DNA from: Thozetella sp. PMI_491
Taxonomy: Eukaryota > Ascomycota > Sordariomycetes > Chaetosphaeriales > Chaetosphaeriaceae
DNA: 64,000 bases
Direction of reading: 5' to 3'
Assembly (NCBI GenBank): GCA_021432635.1
Contig: MU270029.1
Coordinates: 372,001 to 436,000 of the forward strand
The notes beneath the pieces are model-generated. The model saw only the letters and a program-made list of their open reading frames with translations. It was not told the DNA's origin and ran no database searches. The translations under genes were made by a program, and so were the position numbers. Of this stretch, positions 10,665-22,478 are shown one piece after another (positions within the stretch are counted from its first letter, which is position 1; each line of letters opens with the position of its first letter).

Positions 10665-13178
10665 AATACCCAGATAGTCCAAGTAGACTACTTATCTAAT
10701 GTAAATCGCATCGGCCGCAGATTGAGTACTCGTGAGCCGGCGGCTTCTGCCCGCCACAGTATGGCAAGCTCCAGGCTATAGTGATTGGCCATAGGGAGCA
10801 CAATGACTTCCTCTATAATTTGTGCGTGACTTACTTTCCTTGGCCAGTGTTTTGGCGGCGCTGAAGATCCGATGGGCTGTGGAGACGAAGTTAGACGGCG
10901 CTTACCAACAAGCACGATGGCTCAAAGCCGGGGGGGGCTGAGGCCTGTCGAGTATCGTCGAGTATCGTAACCACGGAAGGCTGAATCTTGATAAATCAGA
11001 TACGTTCCTCTCACTCAAAATGCATGCAGTTTTCAGTTCCATTTTCTCTGCTATTGGTCAGTAATGGGAGTCTTGGAGGTAGCCTCGTGGTGAATCCACA
11101 TTCAAGCCTACCAACGCGGTGCGCCACGCCAGCACAGCGGAGATAAACAAGATTTCAAGGAGCAACCAACGACTATTTGTTTCTATAAAGATAACCATTA
11201 TTCTATAACGAATCAGTTTCTAGGGCATTGAAACAGTCGATTCCGGGGGTAAGCTTGTCGGTCGTACATGGCAGAGTGACCCAACGCGGTGAGGCCCTAA
11301 AGTCCCGTGAGACCCTCAGCGGCGCCACGTCGACAGCTGATTGACTCAAGACATGCTAAAGTGACCACAAATCATTAAGCGAGGAGATTGGTGGTCCTAA
11401 GAGAACAGGGAATCCATGTGATGAATTAGGTTGGTGCCCAAAGGCAATTTCGAGGCCTAATTGTGTCTCGCAAGTGCGTAGGAGCCCACGAAAGTACGTG
11501 ACAATCCACGGAGCCAGAAGGCTCTGACATTTCATGATTTCGTCTACCAAAACTAAAGACTAACAGAGAGTATATCCCGACGAAAGGCATCAGATAACCC
11601 AACGCCACCAAGACCAAAATAAACCAAGACGCCATTCCCTTCCCCCGTCGCAGCCTCAAGCGTTCAGTTCGTGAGTACGTATAGCTTCTTGGTATTTCCA
11701 AACATCCGGTGTACGTTGTAACCAAGTCCCAGCCGCCACATGTGGACAGTCGCAACGTACTCTCTGCTGCTCTTTCCATCCTCGGACAGATAAACCTCGG
11801 TGCTCCTCTTCCAACGTGGGAGTGTGACTGTCTCGTGCTTCTCACCTGTACCTCTCCTCAAAATATCAGTCTCTTTTCGCGATGGTTTCATTTCTCTGAA
11901 ATACGTACGGCTGGCCTGTTCCCGGTTCAGAGTCCGCAACTCATGGCGCTTTAGGTCGAGCACAGCGACCTCTGTCTTCGGCATGTCGTTGAACCGCAGC
12001 ACAATAGAGGGTGGGTGAGGTATGTTTTGAGTGAATGTATAGAGCGGTGAAGACGAAAACTTAAGTTCCTAAGTAGAGGGAAGTGGGGTGGGTTGGAACA
12101 TACCATAGAGGAAAGCGGAACAGCCGCACCGCCGGGAGAGGGCGGGTGAGGAATAAATCCATTTTGCCATACCGGGCCCCCAAGTGAATGTCGTGTAACC
12201 TGAAGCCAGGGCGAATCGCGAGGCACTCAGTCTCAACCCTTGCCGCCCGCCCTGGGCAAAACTAGAAGCAAGACAAAACGCCACTTTCCGGCAGGGCTCC
12301 AGGGCATAAATGCGCGGAATGAAAGCGCGAGTGCGGCATGCATCATCGACCGCTATGCTTTGCTACACCGATCTTTCTTCACTTGGGGCTTCCCGCCCAG
12401 CAAATTCACTCTCTGATAGAGGACTGATCTTGAACCCTTTCCTTTGTCCTCCGCTTGCCTTGGTAACCGGTCCATGACCGCATGCGGCGGAATTGCCCAG
12501 AAATGACATTGTCCGGGCGTAGGTCTGATGGCATTTTCTTGCCACCCTCCACACCCTCTTTTGGCACTCAGGTCGGCTGACTGGCCTACTGTTGGACTTG
12601 GAGGGGGGGTATGGGCGGAATTGGGATAGTATCAGTGGCGCTCGATAGTGGCTATGCAGGTGCCATGAGATGGGGTGCTCCCGGCAACCAAGTCGTCATT
12701 GGGCCAATCCTTGTTCATCTGATTGACGCTTGATCTGGAGGACATTACATTAGTGTCCGTCGGTGGCTAGTTATCGATTGTTATTTCTTTTTCCTAGCGA
12801 GGCTCTCTTGACGCGGCTGTTAAGGGGCAATGCTATTGTTCTTCTTCGAGCTGGATCCCTCCAGCCTCGTCAACTCCTATTCCTACACACCCATTTGCCA
12901 ATTGTCTGGGTGACACAGCAGCATCCAAAACCAACGCCTCAGTGGCCACTGGGCGGGCGGGCTGGTACTTGGAGGCTCAGCCGACCAGGTTCCTCCAGCT
13001 ACACTTGCCCTCCGGGAGGGCCTGTTTCAAGGTTTCAGCAGAGCCTTGCGTGGTTAAAATAATAAAAACTCATAAATTTCATCCGTAGAAGGCTGAGAGT
13101 CTGTAACTGGTTCTATATACTTGGTCAAATAATGTCGTTCTGCATGCCTGCTGGCTAGTAACGCGTGTTTATCCAGAA
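10665..13178. other. Long intergenic region
   Basis: 2.5 kb with at best one weak small gene (11664-11984, minus). A direct repeat of TCGAGTATCG occurs near 10,948-10,967. No transposon, tRNA or family-level protein match was recognised. Confidence 0.4.
11664..11984 (-). CDS. Possible small basic protein, unrecognised
   Basis: An ATG-initiated minus-strand frame of 106 residues (MPKTEVAVLDLKRHELRTLN...) is rich in Arg, Lys and Glu, with balanced composition and no low-complexity run. That is more protein-like than other frames in this gap. It has no recognisable domain. An upstream exon is possible but no convincing splice pair was found. It may be a chance frame. Confidence 0.2.
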   Translation of the reverse strand: MPKTEVAVLDLKRHELRTLNREQASRTYFREMKPSRKETDILRRGTGEKHETVTLPRWKRSTEVYLSEDGKSSREYVATVHMWRLGLGYNVHRMFGNTKKLYVLTN

Positions 13179-14949
13179 ATGTCAATAAACCAATCTCAGG
13201 AGATCGCTGTTGCGCAAGTGGGAGCCCCTAGTGGGTTACAGGGTGACCTGAGCGAAGAGTTCGCTCGGAGGCAGTTTGTACCACTCCGAAGTTACCGAGA
13301 TGTCTCGGACGAACGAAAAGAGTTCCCTTGGGGAAAGAAGGTGGTAATTTCATTTGGTGAGAACTAGCGCCCTACTCAATTTGTACTGGGGCGTAACTAA
13401 CCATGTAGTAGACGGAGGCGGCATACGTGGATACGCCAGCCTCTTAATCATGAAGGCATTGATGGAGAAGGTGAAAGAAGTCGAGGAAGAACGGTCGAAT
13501 GGACAATGTTCAAGCCTTGACTACCCTTGGATGGACAGCTCCACCCCGGGATCTGCGTCTCCTAGACGCAACCGAACTGAGCTAGATGATTTCCTTCCTT
13601 GTCACTACTTCGATTATATGGCGGGGACCTCTACTGGGGGGTTAGTACAACAATTTGCAACCGAATGATGCGAATCTAACAAAGAAAATGGTAGCCTAAC
13701 AGCAATTATGCTTGGTCGGCTGCGCATGACAGTGGACGAGGCTCTGGAGAAATATACCGAGTTCGGGAACGCCGTGTTTGGAAGGGTGAGATGGTTTCAC
13801 GAGCGATCGGCTCTCTGGTGGCCCCGGGCAAAGTTCGCGTCTAGAAAAACCCGGGCTGCATTTCAGAAAATTGTGTTCGACAAGCTCCATGACGACACCA
13901 CGAACCTCACCAAGGAGGAATCAGAGCGAGCACCTTTTGTATACCGAGAAGATCGGACTCGAACGTAAGTAATCTTGATTGTATCCACGAGGATCACTTT
14001 AGTCAAAACGCATGTGCTGACATCGACCCGTTCAAGCATGGTATTTTCTTTCTGCATAAACAAGAAGGGTGGCGTGGAGTTTCCATGGCTATGGCGAAGC
14101 TATGATCACGAGCTAGTAGCGACGGCTGGCGGATCGGAAACTTTCGGCCTCCCCATGAATCCTTCCACGGCTCATACGAATCCGATATGGCAGATTGCTC
14201 GAGCGACATCTTCGGCCCCTCGGTACTTTGAGAGTATTAAAATCGATGGCAAGAAACATCTCGATGGCGGCATGTGTTGTAATAACCCCTCCATTAACGC
14301 GCTCAAAGAGGTACGGCGGAAACACGGATACTCGCCAGACCTATTCGTCAGCATCGGCACTGGTCTGAAAGCCGCTAATACCGAAGAGGAGCCTGCTCTT
14401 AAGTTAAAAGATTTTATGAAGGCTAGCAGGGTAGACGATGTCAGACGGAAGCAGTTTCTCAAGAAGTATTTAGAGATAGGGCACCACTGGAGGCAATACA
14501 TGACCGACTGCGAAGGAGAGACCGGAACAAATGGGTGGTACTCCGACTGCGACGCCGCTGGGGTACGGCTCTGGCACCGGCTCAACGTGGAAGGGAGCTT
14601 GGCCGAGGTACCTCTAGACGACTGGCAGCCGGCAAACTCGGGAGACAAGACGCTCAAGAGGATCAAGGAGGAAACAGCCCAATATCTGGCCCAGGAGACG
14701 ATTCAAGCGAGAATCGAAGAGATTGCCAAGGCCCTTGTCGAAATACGAGTGGAGCGTGCGATGACCGAGCGCTGGGAGGAGTTTGCGACCGAGGTGATCT
14801 ACCGCTGCCCTCACGAGAATTGTCGGACCATCTACCCTACACGAGATAAATTGCGACAGCACCTGATGAATGGTGGCTATGGGTCGGTTACTGACCACCA
14901 ATGCGAACAGCTCTTGTGGGATGGCAGGCGGGCGGGGACTAGTAGTTAA
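13179..14949 (+). CDS. Patatin-like phospholipase with C-terminal Cys/His motif
   Basis: Four exons, 13179-13356, 13412-13640, 13695-13964 and 14037-14949, encode 529 residues. The patatin domain is complete: oxyanion-hole DGGGIRG at residues 60-66, nucleophile elbow GTSTGG with Ser about 133, and the DGG of LDGGMCCNNPS, whose Asp completes the Ser-Asp dyad. Patatins hydrolyse acyl esters of phospholipids or other lipids. After the domain comes a charged helical region and then CPHENC...H...H near residues 495-520, resembling a degenerate C2H2 finger. No signal peptide, so intracellular. It lies between the racemase and class II aldolase genes with large gaps, so membership in the same pathway is uncertain. 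Confidence 0.9.
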
Positions 14950-15222
14950 GATGTAGTGCTTGCTGATTTAGGCCACGTGGACTAAGTAGTCCTGGTTGTT
15001 AGATTATGGGTGTTTGAATAGCTAAGGACGTATCTTTGGTCGTCGGTCGACCGGGTAATATTACTCTTCTTCTTTTCAGGCTTCGCCCAAGGGCCATGAT
15101 TTCGGCGTTCATCATAGAAGATCCGCTTGAGTGCAAAGATGCGGCTTCAAGGTACTTCAACCAAGCGGCATAGGTACTTAGATCAGTACATTAATCAGCC
15201 CTGTAATAAGACGCTATGAGAG

Positions 15223-16265
15223 CTACTGCAAAAATTTGCCGTCGGTCTCCTCCAAGAGCATCTCATATTCAGGGAGGAACTGCATGTACATCACCTCGGG
15301 CGTGCCGGTGCCGTCCTTGGTGTATTGGGCCTCCACATCCCCGACAAACGTCTTCTCCAAACTACCGCCCGACTCCTTGATAGCATTGTCGACGAGCAGC
15401 TGAGTCTGGCAGGCCCGTTCGAGGGCGACAAAGAAAGCCGCGGCCTCCGCAACCGTGCCACCACAGGTCAAGAGCCCGTGGTTCTGCATGATGAGGTTCT
15501 TGTTGGTTGGGCCCAACGCAGCGGCGATGCGCTTGCCTTCCTCTGTGGCGTGGACTACGCCGCCGAAAGAGGGATACACCGAGAGGTCCTTATAGAACAT
15601 ACATGAATCTGCAAAGGTTAGAATTGCTGTAGTACGCGTCCTGGCCTGCGCTGTGGACTTGCCAAGCGAGGCTTACCTTGATTGAGCATGTCGATGGGCT
15701 TTCCGAACGTGCTCCACGCCCGGCCGTACGGGCTGTGCATGTGGCATGCCGCGTTGATATCCGGCCGAGCCTTGTGGATAGACGAGTGGATGATGAAGCC
15801 GGCCGTGTTGACGGGCCGGTCGGCGCCGCCGAGCCGGTTGCCCATCTCGTCAACATGCACCATGTGGGACACCTTTAGCTGGCCGAAGTGTACGGCATAT
15901 GGGTTGATCCAGAAGGTATTCGGTCGAATAGGATCTGGTTCTGTCATCAGTACCGTCCCGTTACAATTCTCGCTGCCAATGGTGGTCTAAGCAGACGGCT
16001 TCACTGCTTACTTACCCCTGAGACTGATATGGCCGCTAGCACCGTCGGCGAAACCGAACTTGGCGAATAGGCGGAAAGCGCCTGCCATCTGCTCCAGCTG
16101 CCAGCGTTGGTGCTCCTCCTTGGTTGCCGGCCAGGGAATGCGGTGCAGGCGATTCCGTTTGCCATCCGTGGTCTTTGCGATATCTAAGGCTGAGTCTGGC
16201 TTGGGAGTCGAGTCGGTAGAAACAGCAGCGCTGGCTGCAGGAGCCAAGACCGTGGTAGTCGACAT
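15223..16265 (-). CDS. Class II aldolase/adducin-family protein
   Basis: Exons 16265-16016, 15940-15677 and 15608-15223 (minus) give 299 residues. The class II aldolase/adducin fold is marked by GFADGASGHISLR, NPYAVHFGQLKVSHMVHVD, the AACHMHSPYGRAWS metal-binding segment with His-x-His, and IMQNHGLLTCGGTVAEA, which carries a further zinc-ligand His. Catalytic members cleave hydroxy-acid or sugar phosphates by retro-aldol chemistry; other fungal members have unknown roles. The metal ligands are kept, so enzymatic activity is plausible. The first 45 or so residues are an Ala/Ser/Thr-rich extension. It is divergent from the Zn2Cys6 regulator at 17299, a common layout for a regulator and its target. 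Confidence 0.9.
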
Positions 16266-17298
16266 CTCGATAGCGCTGATTAGTACAAAAAGGAAACAGG
16301 AACAGATTAGATAGGGCTGATGATACTGAGAGAGCGCAGCTGCAGATCGGCAAGGTGTGATACGGTGCCTTATTGTATTGGGCTTTAACTTCGATTCCCG
16401 GGCGCTCTTGTTCGCCTCGACCTGGACATGTAGCTAAAGGCCGGCGTGGATATATGCCCCGCTCGCCACACTGCCTATTAGCTCTTTCGGGATTGTGTCC
16501 AGTCGAGTCAGCGCCGTCCTCAGCGCATTGTGGGCCATTGTGGCGGGCGGATGCCCTGGGCCTCCGGGATAGCGGGTCCATGCACCCGGCCGGCATCGGC
16601 GGGCTCGGAAACCGCCGAGCAGGGCCCGAAACTCCAGGGCATCTTCAGGTAACGATTTACGTCACTACCGTTCCTTTTACTTCGCTCCTGGGTTCGGTTA
16701 ACGGCAATTTCAAAGCCTTCAGCGGCTGGGATATTGTATGTATTAGTCAATGTTAGGAGGGAGTGAATGTACGACGGCCTAGGCAAAGAAGCAAAAGCTG
16801 GGTCTAGGCCAGGACCCAGTGTAGCACCGTCTGCTGGGCTGCGCGATAGGTCCTAAGCTGTGTTTGCCACTTGACAAGACACAAATGAGTTCACTCAGCA
16901 GGGTATTAGTGTTGATCCACTACTAATGGCGTTGAATGGATGGTCTTGCTAATGATAGATAATGAATGATATGCTTATCAATAGGCAAGACGGGAGACCC
17001 TTGAGTGCCATAGATAACTGAGTGTCCACTTAGTTAGCCGGCCGCTAACAAAGCAGATCTAATTCCCCCGCAGTTCCTTGATCTTGGGCCTGTGAGGCGC
17101 ACGACTGCCCTGCTCCGCTGCTGTATCTACCTACCTAGCCCGTACATCGTCCTGTGCTCGTGCTGGGACTTCGGTAAAGTCCCGCAGAGTACCCTGAAGC
17201 GAGCCACCGTGAGCAAGTGCTTCCAGCCGCAGAACCTCGCGGCAGCGCAACCTGAACGTATTTTATAACAGCGTGGGCCCGCCAGCACAGCTCTCAAG
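16266..17298. other. Divergent promoter of the aldolase and Zn2Cys6 regulator
   Basis: One kilobase without a supportable gene between divergent starts. It contains an extended CGG-N6-CCG palindrome (16603-16620). Confidence 0.5.
16603..16620. promoter_or_regulatory. Extended palindrome GCTCGG-N6-CCGAGC
   Basis: GCTCGG and CCGAGC are perfect 6-bp arms around AAACCG. The core is CGG-N6-CCG, the Ppr1-type spacing of Zn2Cys6 proteins. The extra matched base triplets make it less likely to be chance than the other CGG pairs. It lies in the region shared by the aldolase and the regulator. Confidence 0.35.
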
Positions 17299-19955
17299 AT
17301 GGGCCCACAACGGACGAGCTCGCACACGGCGAAGCGTCCCCGGCTCGGAGGCGAGCGGACGATGCTGGCCTGTACTACCTGCAAGCAGAAGAAGCTCAAG
17401 GTGGGCATCCCCCGAGGTCCCAGTTCCGGGGTGGGTTACACACGCGCGGGCCGCCCGCTGATATCTCTCCCTGTCCAGTGTGACGGCCAGAGCCCGAAAT
17501 GCCAGAACTGCTTCAAGTCGGACCGAGGTGGGCACTCAACCCTGCATCCCCAACAACTTGCCATCGCTAACCATAGCCTGGGGGTGACTGCAGAGTGCCT
17601 GGTGGAGGACCCCGCCACAGGCTTACAACGCCCCCGTGACTATATGCAGTCCCTCGAGGCTCGAGTCGCGTGGCTGGAGGGCCTTCTCCAGCGGTTTTGC
17701 CCGGAGGTCGCCCTTGACCACCTCGGCGTAGATGGCGAGATCGCATCGGAGAAGGACCTCGGCGCCGCCGTGGGTGTGTCGCCCCCCGAGTACCAAGCAC
17801 ACCCGGACCGGGGATTCTCGCCCCGGCCGCCGCCTAGCTTCTCCGACATCCGCGCCGCCGTGGGCTCCCATCCGCAGGCGATGGCGGCGGTGTCGGACGC
17901 CGGAGTGGAGAACCCGGTCGATATGCTGTCGTCCGAGGTCGCCCTGCTCTGCCTTAGCGCTGCCGGCCGCGAGCCGCACTACTTTGGCCCCTCGTCGGCT
18001 GTGTCCTTTTCGCGCATCGCCAGCGTCACAATGGGCCTGCGGCATAAGGGGGGAAGCTCAGTGCGAAGTAATGCCGGAGGCGCCAGCAACCCTAATCCTG
18101 GCATGCGAAGAGATCTACAGGAGGTATTCCCGGCGCCGGCGGTGGCGGTGCGCCTCGGCCAAGCGTATTGGAACAACATCCATCCACAGTACTCGTTTCT
18201 TCACCGGCCGACATTTGAGGCATGGGAGCGAGAATGCTTGGTGGCACACGGAGAACGGGATATCTTGCGTGTCCATGGACTGCCACTCTTCTTTGTCCTG
18301 ATGGTACGCTCCCGGTTGAAAATACTCGGCTTGTGGATTAATCGCTGACTGTTGTAGGTGTATGCCATTGGCTCTCTTGCTCTTGGCTCGAACGAGCTTG
18401 AAAACGCCGAGGTAGGTCGTATGGTATGCCGCGTAGGCTGAATGACTGCTCACCTTGGTAGATATACTACTCAGCTGCACTGGATCACATCTCGTCTGTC
18501 ATTGAGCTAGACAGCTTAGAATCGATCCAGAGCCTCCTGTGCTGCGCCGTCTACTCCATTAGGTCCCACATAGGAGCCAGTCTATGGTACGTCATCCCCC
18601 TACCAACTGTTCTGCTTAGTTAGGCGGAGCATCAGTCTAACGGAGTCTTTACCCACTGCTAGGAAAATATCCGGGTTAGCGATGCGCCATTGCGTCGAGT
18701 TAGGATATCACCGCAGCACAGAACGCTTCCGCGGCAATGCTGATGCGTTAACAAAGGAGATGTCGAAGCGCTGCTTCTGGGTGGCGTACGACATTGATCG
18801 AGTCGCGGCATCCGTACTTGGAAGGCCAGTGGGCATACCGGACGAGGCTATAGATGTTGAGGTAAGCCACGATGATGCCGGCCTTCTAGCTCCTAATCGC
18901 TAATAGCGGGCTGCTAGTTACCGCTGGATATCGACGACGAGTACATCACCGTGACAGGTCTTCTCCGTGAACCGCGGAACCCTAGCCATGAGCCGCCCAC
19001 CAACATGACCGGTGCCATACATGCCATCAAGCTCCGGCAGCTGTGGTCCAAATTCAGCTCCCAGCTTTACCCAGCCTCCACGGGACCTCAGGCAGCATGG
19101 GATGAGAACACGGTGGAACGTCTCCGCCAAGAGCTAGAGCAGTGGCGGGCGACGGCCCCGGACCGTCTCGACTTTCCCGACTCGCGACCATTGTCTGTCT
19201 GGGCCTCTCAAGAGTGGTTCCAGCTTGCCTTCGACCACTCCATTATGCTCCTCTACCGCCACCACATCACTGGGCTCGGAGGCTACGGATCCGAAGGGCA
19301 GGATACAGACGCTAATCGAGGATGGGACGGCACTGGAGGTGGGCCAGCCGACAACAAGACGGCAAGGATCGAACGCGCGCTAGACGAGTGCCTGTACTGC
19401 TCGCGCGACCTGTGCCTGACGTATCGCCGCCTATACCAGCGCCCGACCATCCAGTTCACGTGGGGAAGCCTACACATTCTATTCCTCGGCGGTCTGACAT
19501 ACATGTACTGCCTGTGGCGCTCCCCACGGCTGCGCGCCACGGTACGCCAAACCGACGTGGTGAGCACCTGCATGGCCTGCACGACGGTGCTAGTCATAAT
19601 TGCAGAGCGGTGGAATCTTGCGACCACCTACCGTGACATCTTCGAGGCCCTGTCGGAGCGCACCATCAGCATGATGTGCGGCGAGCCCGGGAACGCTTTC
19701 TTGACGCTGGGCGGGCAGCAGTACGGTCCCGGCGCGGCCGGGGGTGCTTATTTGGAGAAGCCAGGGGACGCGGTGATGGGCGTAGATGACGGCGGCCTCG
19801 GGCTTCCGACTACGCCGACAGTGCCTCTACAGAATTGGATATCGGCGCTTGATGATATTGGGATACCACAGGAGTCGGAGTGGCTAGTGCAAGAGTTGCT
19901 TCAAGGGGTGCGGCAGTTCCAGCCCGAGCTCATAACCAACATGCCCAACATGTGA
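17299..19955 (+). CDS. Zn2Cys6 transcription factor with fungal-specific TF domain
   Basis: Seven exons: 17299-17400, 17479-17527, 17594-18303, 18358-18411, 18462-18586, 18663-18861 and 18918-19955, giving 758 residues. After splicing, the Zn2Cys6 cluster is canonical: ACTTCKQKKLKC-DGQSPKC-QNC-FKSDREC, near residues 24-52, followed by a leucine-containing linker (YMQSLEARVAWLEGLL). The middle region has the fungal-specific TF domain (QAYWNNIHPQYSFLHRPTF, then AMRHCVELGYHRS and RCFWVAYDIDR). The first two introns are 78 and 66 bp, both multiples of three and free of stops, so unspliced mRNA would still be translated but with the cluster broken up. It lies between the aldolase and hydroxyacid dehydrogenase genes and is the likely local regulator. 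Confidence 0.9.
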
Positions 19956-20721
19956 GCAATGCATTGTTAGATAGCGTTACGCCCCGAAAGCGACTCGTTT
20001 TCTACATGACTCTCACTTTTGTGATCTAGTGTATTTATGATCGAACGAGCTGAGCTGACTGCGTAGGACAGAGCCGCTGCTTAGTGCTTGTGAATAGCAG
20101 AGGCACCACCATCCGAGCCGATGGAACTAGATTGGCGATGTGCTCCGGGCCTAGCATTTGCCACTGTCCCTGTTTGGCATAGTCCCCTGAACCTCAGGGA
20201 GCACCCGAGGAGAACTCGATAACTACCGTCTTTACCACCATTTAGGTAATATGGGCTGGCCTACGGGCAGTCTCTGAGCTAACGGCGTCGGGACTGGCCA
20301 ATCACGGGGGAAGCCGTTCCTATCACAGGACTGCGGGCCTTCACCCCACTCCGGGGCGTCGCATGGAGATCCCCGGGGAGTACCTTGGTTGTGGTGCTAC
20401 CCGGTTTCGGTGTTCGGCCAAATGCCTTTTCTATGTATGTACCAAAGTACGCGTACGTACATACATGGCACCGGCAGGCTGCCCGCGTTCACGCTCTATT
20501 TCCTAACCTTGTATGCATAGTTCCGATCCGAACAAAAAGCGGGGCATCGATTCCCTCTTGAGGAATCACACGTCCGACGAACCCAAGCACGTACCGTCTC
20601 TGTCTCTATCGCTCTTATCTACAAAAGTGTCTGCAGCAGAAGCACGCAGCCCGAGCAGCAGCCGAGCCAGTTCAGGTTGTTTCACTGTTCGTCTCGTGTG
20701 ACCGCACTCCTTCCTCACAAC
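19956..20721. other. Intergenic, promoter of the hydroxyacid dehydrogenase
   Basis: No gene supported. A short pyrimidine-rich leader precedes ATG 20722. No CGG-N6-CCG site was found here, unlike the promoters of the racemase, FAD and aldolase genes. Confidence 0.45.
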
Positions 20722-21765
20722 ATGGCTCCCGGACTGGTAGAAACGGCAACGGGCAAGAAGCCCCGTGTGGTCGCTCTCGGCCAGCCCATCCACATCGGCG
20801 AGGAGTACCTGTCGTCCTTCCGGGGCGAGTTTGATTACTCTTTCCTCCCAGCATACAACCACGAGGAGGCTCACAAACTGATCCCTGAGGATATCGCTGA
20901 GCATGGCCCTATCGACGCCTTCATCATCCGCATGGGCACGCCGCCGTATGAGCCGTTTGACAATGACATGTTCAAGCCCATGCTGTCGCAGTGCAAGGTG
21001 GTGACGTCTGCGAGCGCGGGATACAACGAGTTCCCCGTAGAATGGCTGGCCAGCCAAGGCGTATGGTTCTGCAACTCGGTCGACGCCGTGGCGGAGGCGA
21101 CCGCCGATATGGCCATGTTCCTGACCCTGGGTGTGCTTCGCAACACCAGCAATGCCGAGAAGAGTCTCCGCGCTGGCAACTTCCGGTCAACCCCTGGCCT
21201 GTCGCCCGCGCGGGATCCGTCTGGCCTCACCCTCGGCATCGTGGGACTGGGCGCCATCGGCAAGTACCTGGCCAAGAAGGCGCTCGCCTTCAACATGAAG
21301 ATCCGCTACTACAACCGTCATCAACTTCCGGCAGAAGAGGAGGCTAAGTACAACGCGACCTACTGCTCCAGCCTCCAGGAGCTGCTCGGCAGCTCTGACG
21401 TGGTCTCGCTCAACTGCCCGCTCAATGAGCAGACGACCGGCCTGATCGGAGAGGCCGAGTTTGCGGCCATGAAGGACGGTGTGTTCGTGGTCAACACGGC
21501 GCGCGGCGCCGTCATCGACGAGAAGGCGCTCATTGCCGCGCTCGAGTCCGGCAAGGTTGCTAGGGCCGGCCTCGATGTGTTCTGCAACGAGCCCAAGATT
21601 GACCCGTACTTCTTCACTAGCGACAAGGTTGTCGCGCAGCCTCACTTGGGCGGCCTCACCGATGTAGCCTTCCACAAGGCCGAGAAGGAGTGCTTCGAAA
21701 ACATCCGGGCCTTCTTCCGCACGGGACGGCCTAACTCGCCTGTCATCGAGATCAAGAAGCAATAG
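20722..21765 (+). CDS. D-isomer-specific 2-hydroxyacid dehydrogenase
   Basis: An intronless frame of 347 residues from ATG 20722; the frame is open further 5' but only this ATG fits family length. The cofactor motif is GIVGLGAIGKYLAKKA. The second beta strand ends in YYNRHQL, where Asn-Arg in place of an acidic residue points to NADPH rather than NADH. The catalytic trio is visible: Arg in VNTARGAVID, Glu in VFCNEPKIDP and His in AQPHLGGLTD. The family includes glyoxylate/hydroxypyruvate, 2-ketogluconate and mandelate-type reductases, so it would reduce a 2-oxo acid to a D-2-hydroxy acid in the cytosol. Next to the aldolase and regulator, it could remove an oxo-acid product of the pathway. 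Confidence 0.92.
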   Translation: MAPGLVETATGKKPRVVALGQPIHIGEEYLSSFRGEFDYSFLPAYNHEEAHKLIPEDIAEHGPIDAFIIRMGTPPYEPFDNDMFKPMLSQCKVVTSASAGYNEFPVEWLASQGVWFCNSVDAVAEATADMAMFLTLGVLRNTSNAEKSLRAGNFRSTPGLSPARDPSGLTLGIVGLGAIGKYLAKKALAFNMKIRYYNRHQLPAEEEAKYNATYCSSLQELLGSSDVVSLNCPLNEQTTGLIGEAEFAAMKDGVFVVNTARGAVIDEKALIAALESGKVARAGLDVFCNEPKIDPYFFTSDKVVAQPHLGGLTDVAFHKAEKECFENIRAFFRTGRPNSPVIEIKKQ

Positions 21766-22478
21766 GTCCACGGAAAAAGTTGTCGACGATATATTCCCCA
21801 GCATAGCAATAGAGAGAACAAAGAATAAATGTATAACTTTCTGTCTTTACACATCACCTATACAATGATTCTGTGGTAAAACATGGAGATGCGTTAGCCA
21901 ATCCACCCTTAATCCGCGCCTTAACAAAAGGGTTGCTAGGGCAATATAGCAACTCAACTTAGAAGTTATGCGCCGAGTAGCAGCATCACTGCCGTGGCGT
22001 CCTATTTGATGGATTCTCGGCGGCTGGGGCCTGTACCGGAATTTTACGCTATGGCCAAAGCGGCGAGTCGGCGGCCAGACGGCGTTGCTCGCCGAACACC
22101 GATCGAAAGGACGATGGAAGTTAGTTAACCCCATTTGGCGATAACTTTTTGGCCATTTGTCGCACAGGGTTCGGGGCAACTTTTCCTAATTTATTGGTCA
22201 AAACTCACAATAGCATGTCCGAAGAATGGGAAAGAGCCAAGGCCTTAGGGATTTCGGGATCCCGAGCCTCAACTTGACCTTCTTGGCGCACGGCGTTGTG
22301 GCGATCCCGGTCGGAGAAGCAATCTTATAAGAAGCGGGGGTCCCGAGCTGACAGGCGCACTGCCATATTCGGGGCAACATAACACGAACAGGGTTTTCTG
22401 CTAGCAAAACTTAGCGAGAAGACCGCTTGACTTAGCTACATACATTCTGATTTCTTCACCTCGTCTTACTCAGCAACC
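21766..22478. other. Intergenic
   Basis: About 0.7 kb without a supportable gene between two plus-strand genes. Open frames here lack domain features. Confidence 0.5.

Noticed and set aside
12763-13062. 99-residue plus-strand frame
   Set aside because: Low-complexity and unrelated to any family; lies in a long gap upstream of the patatin gene.
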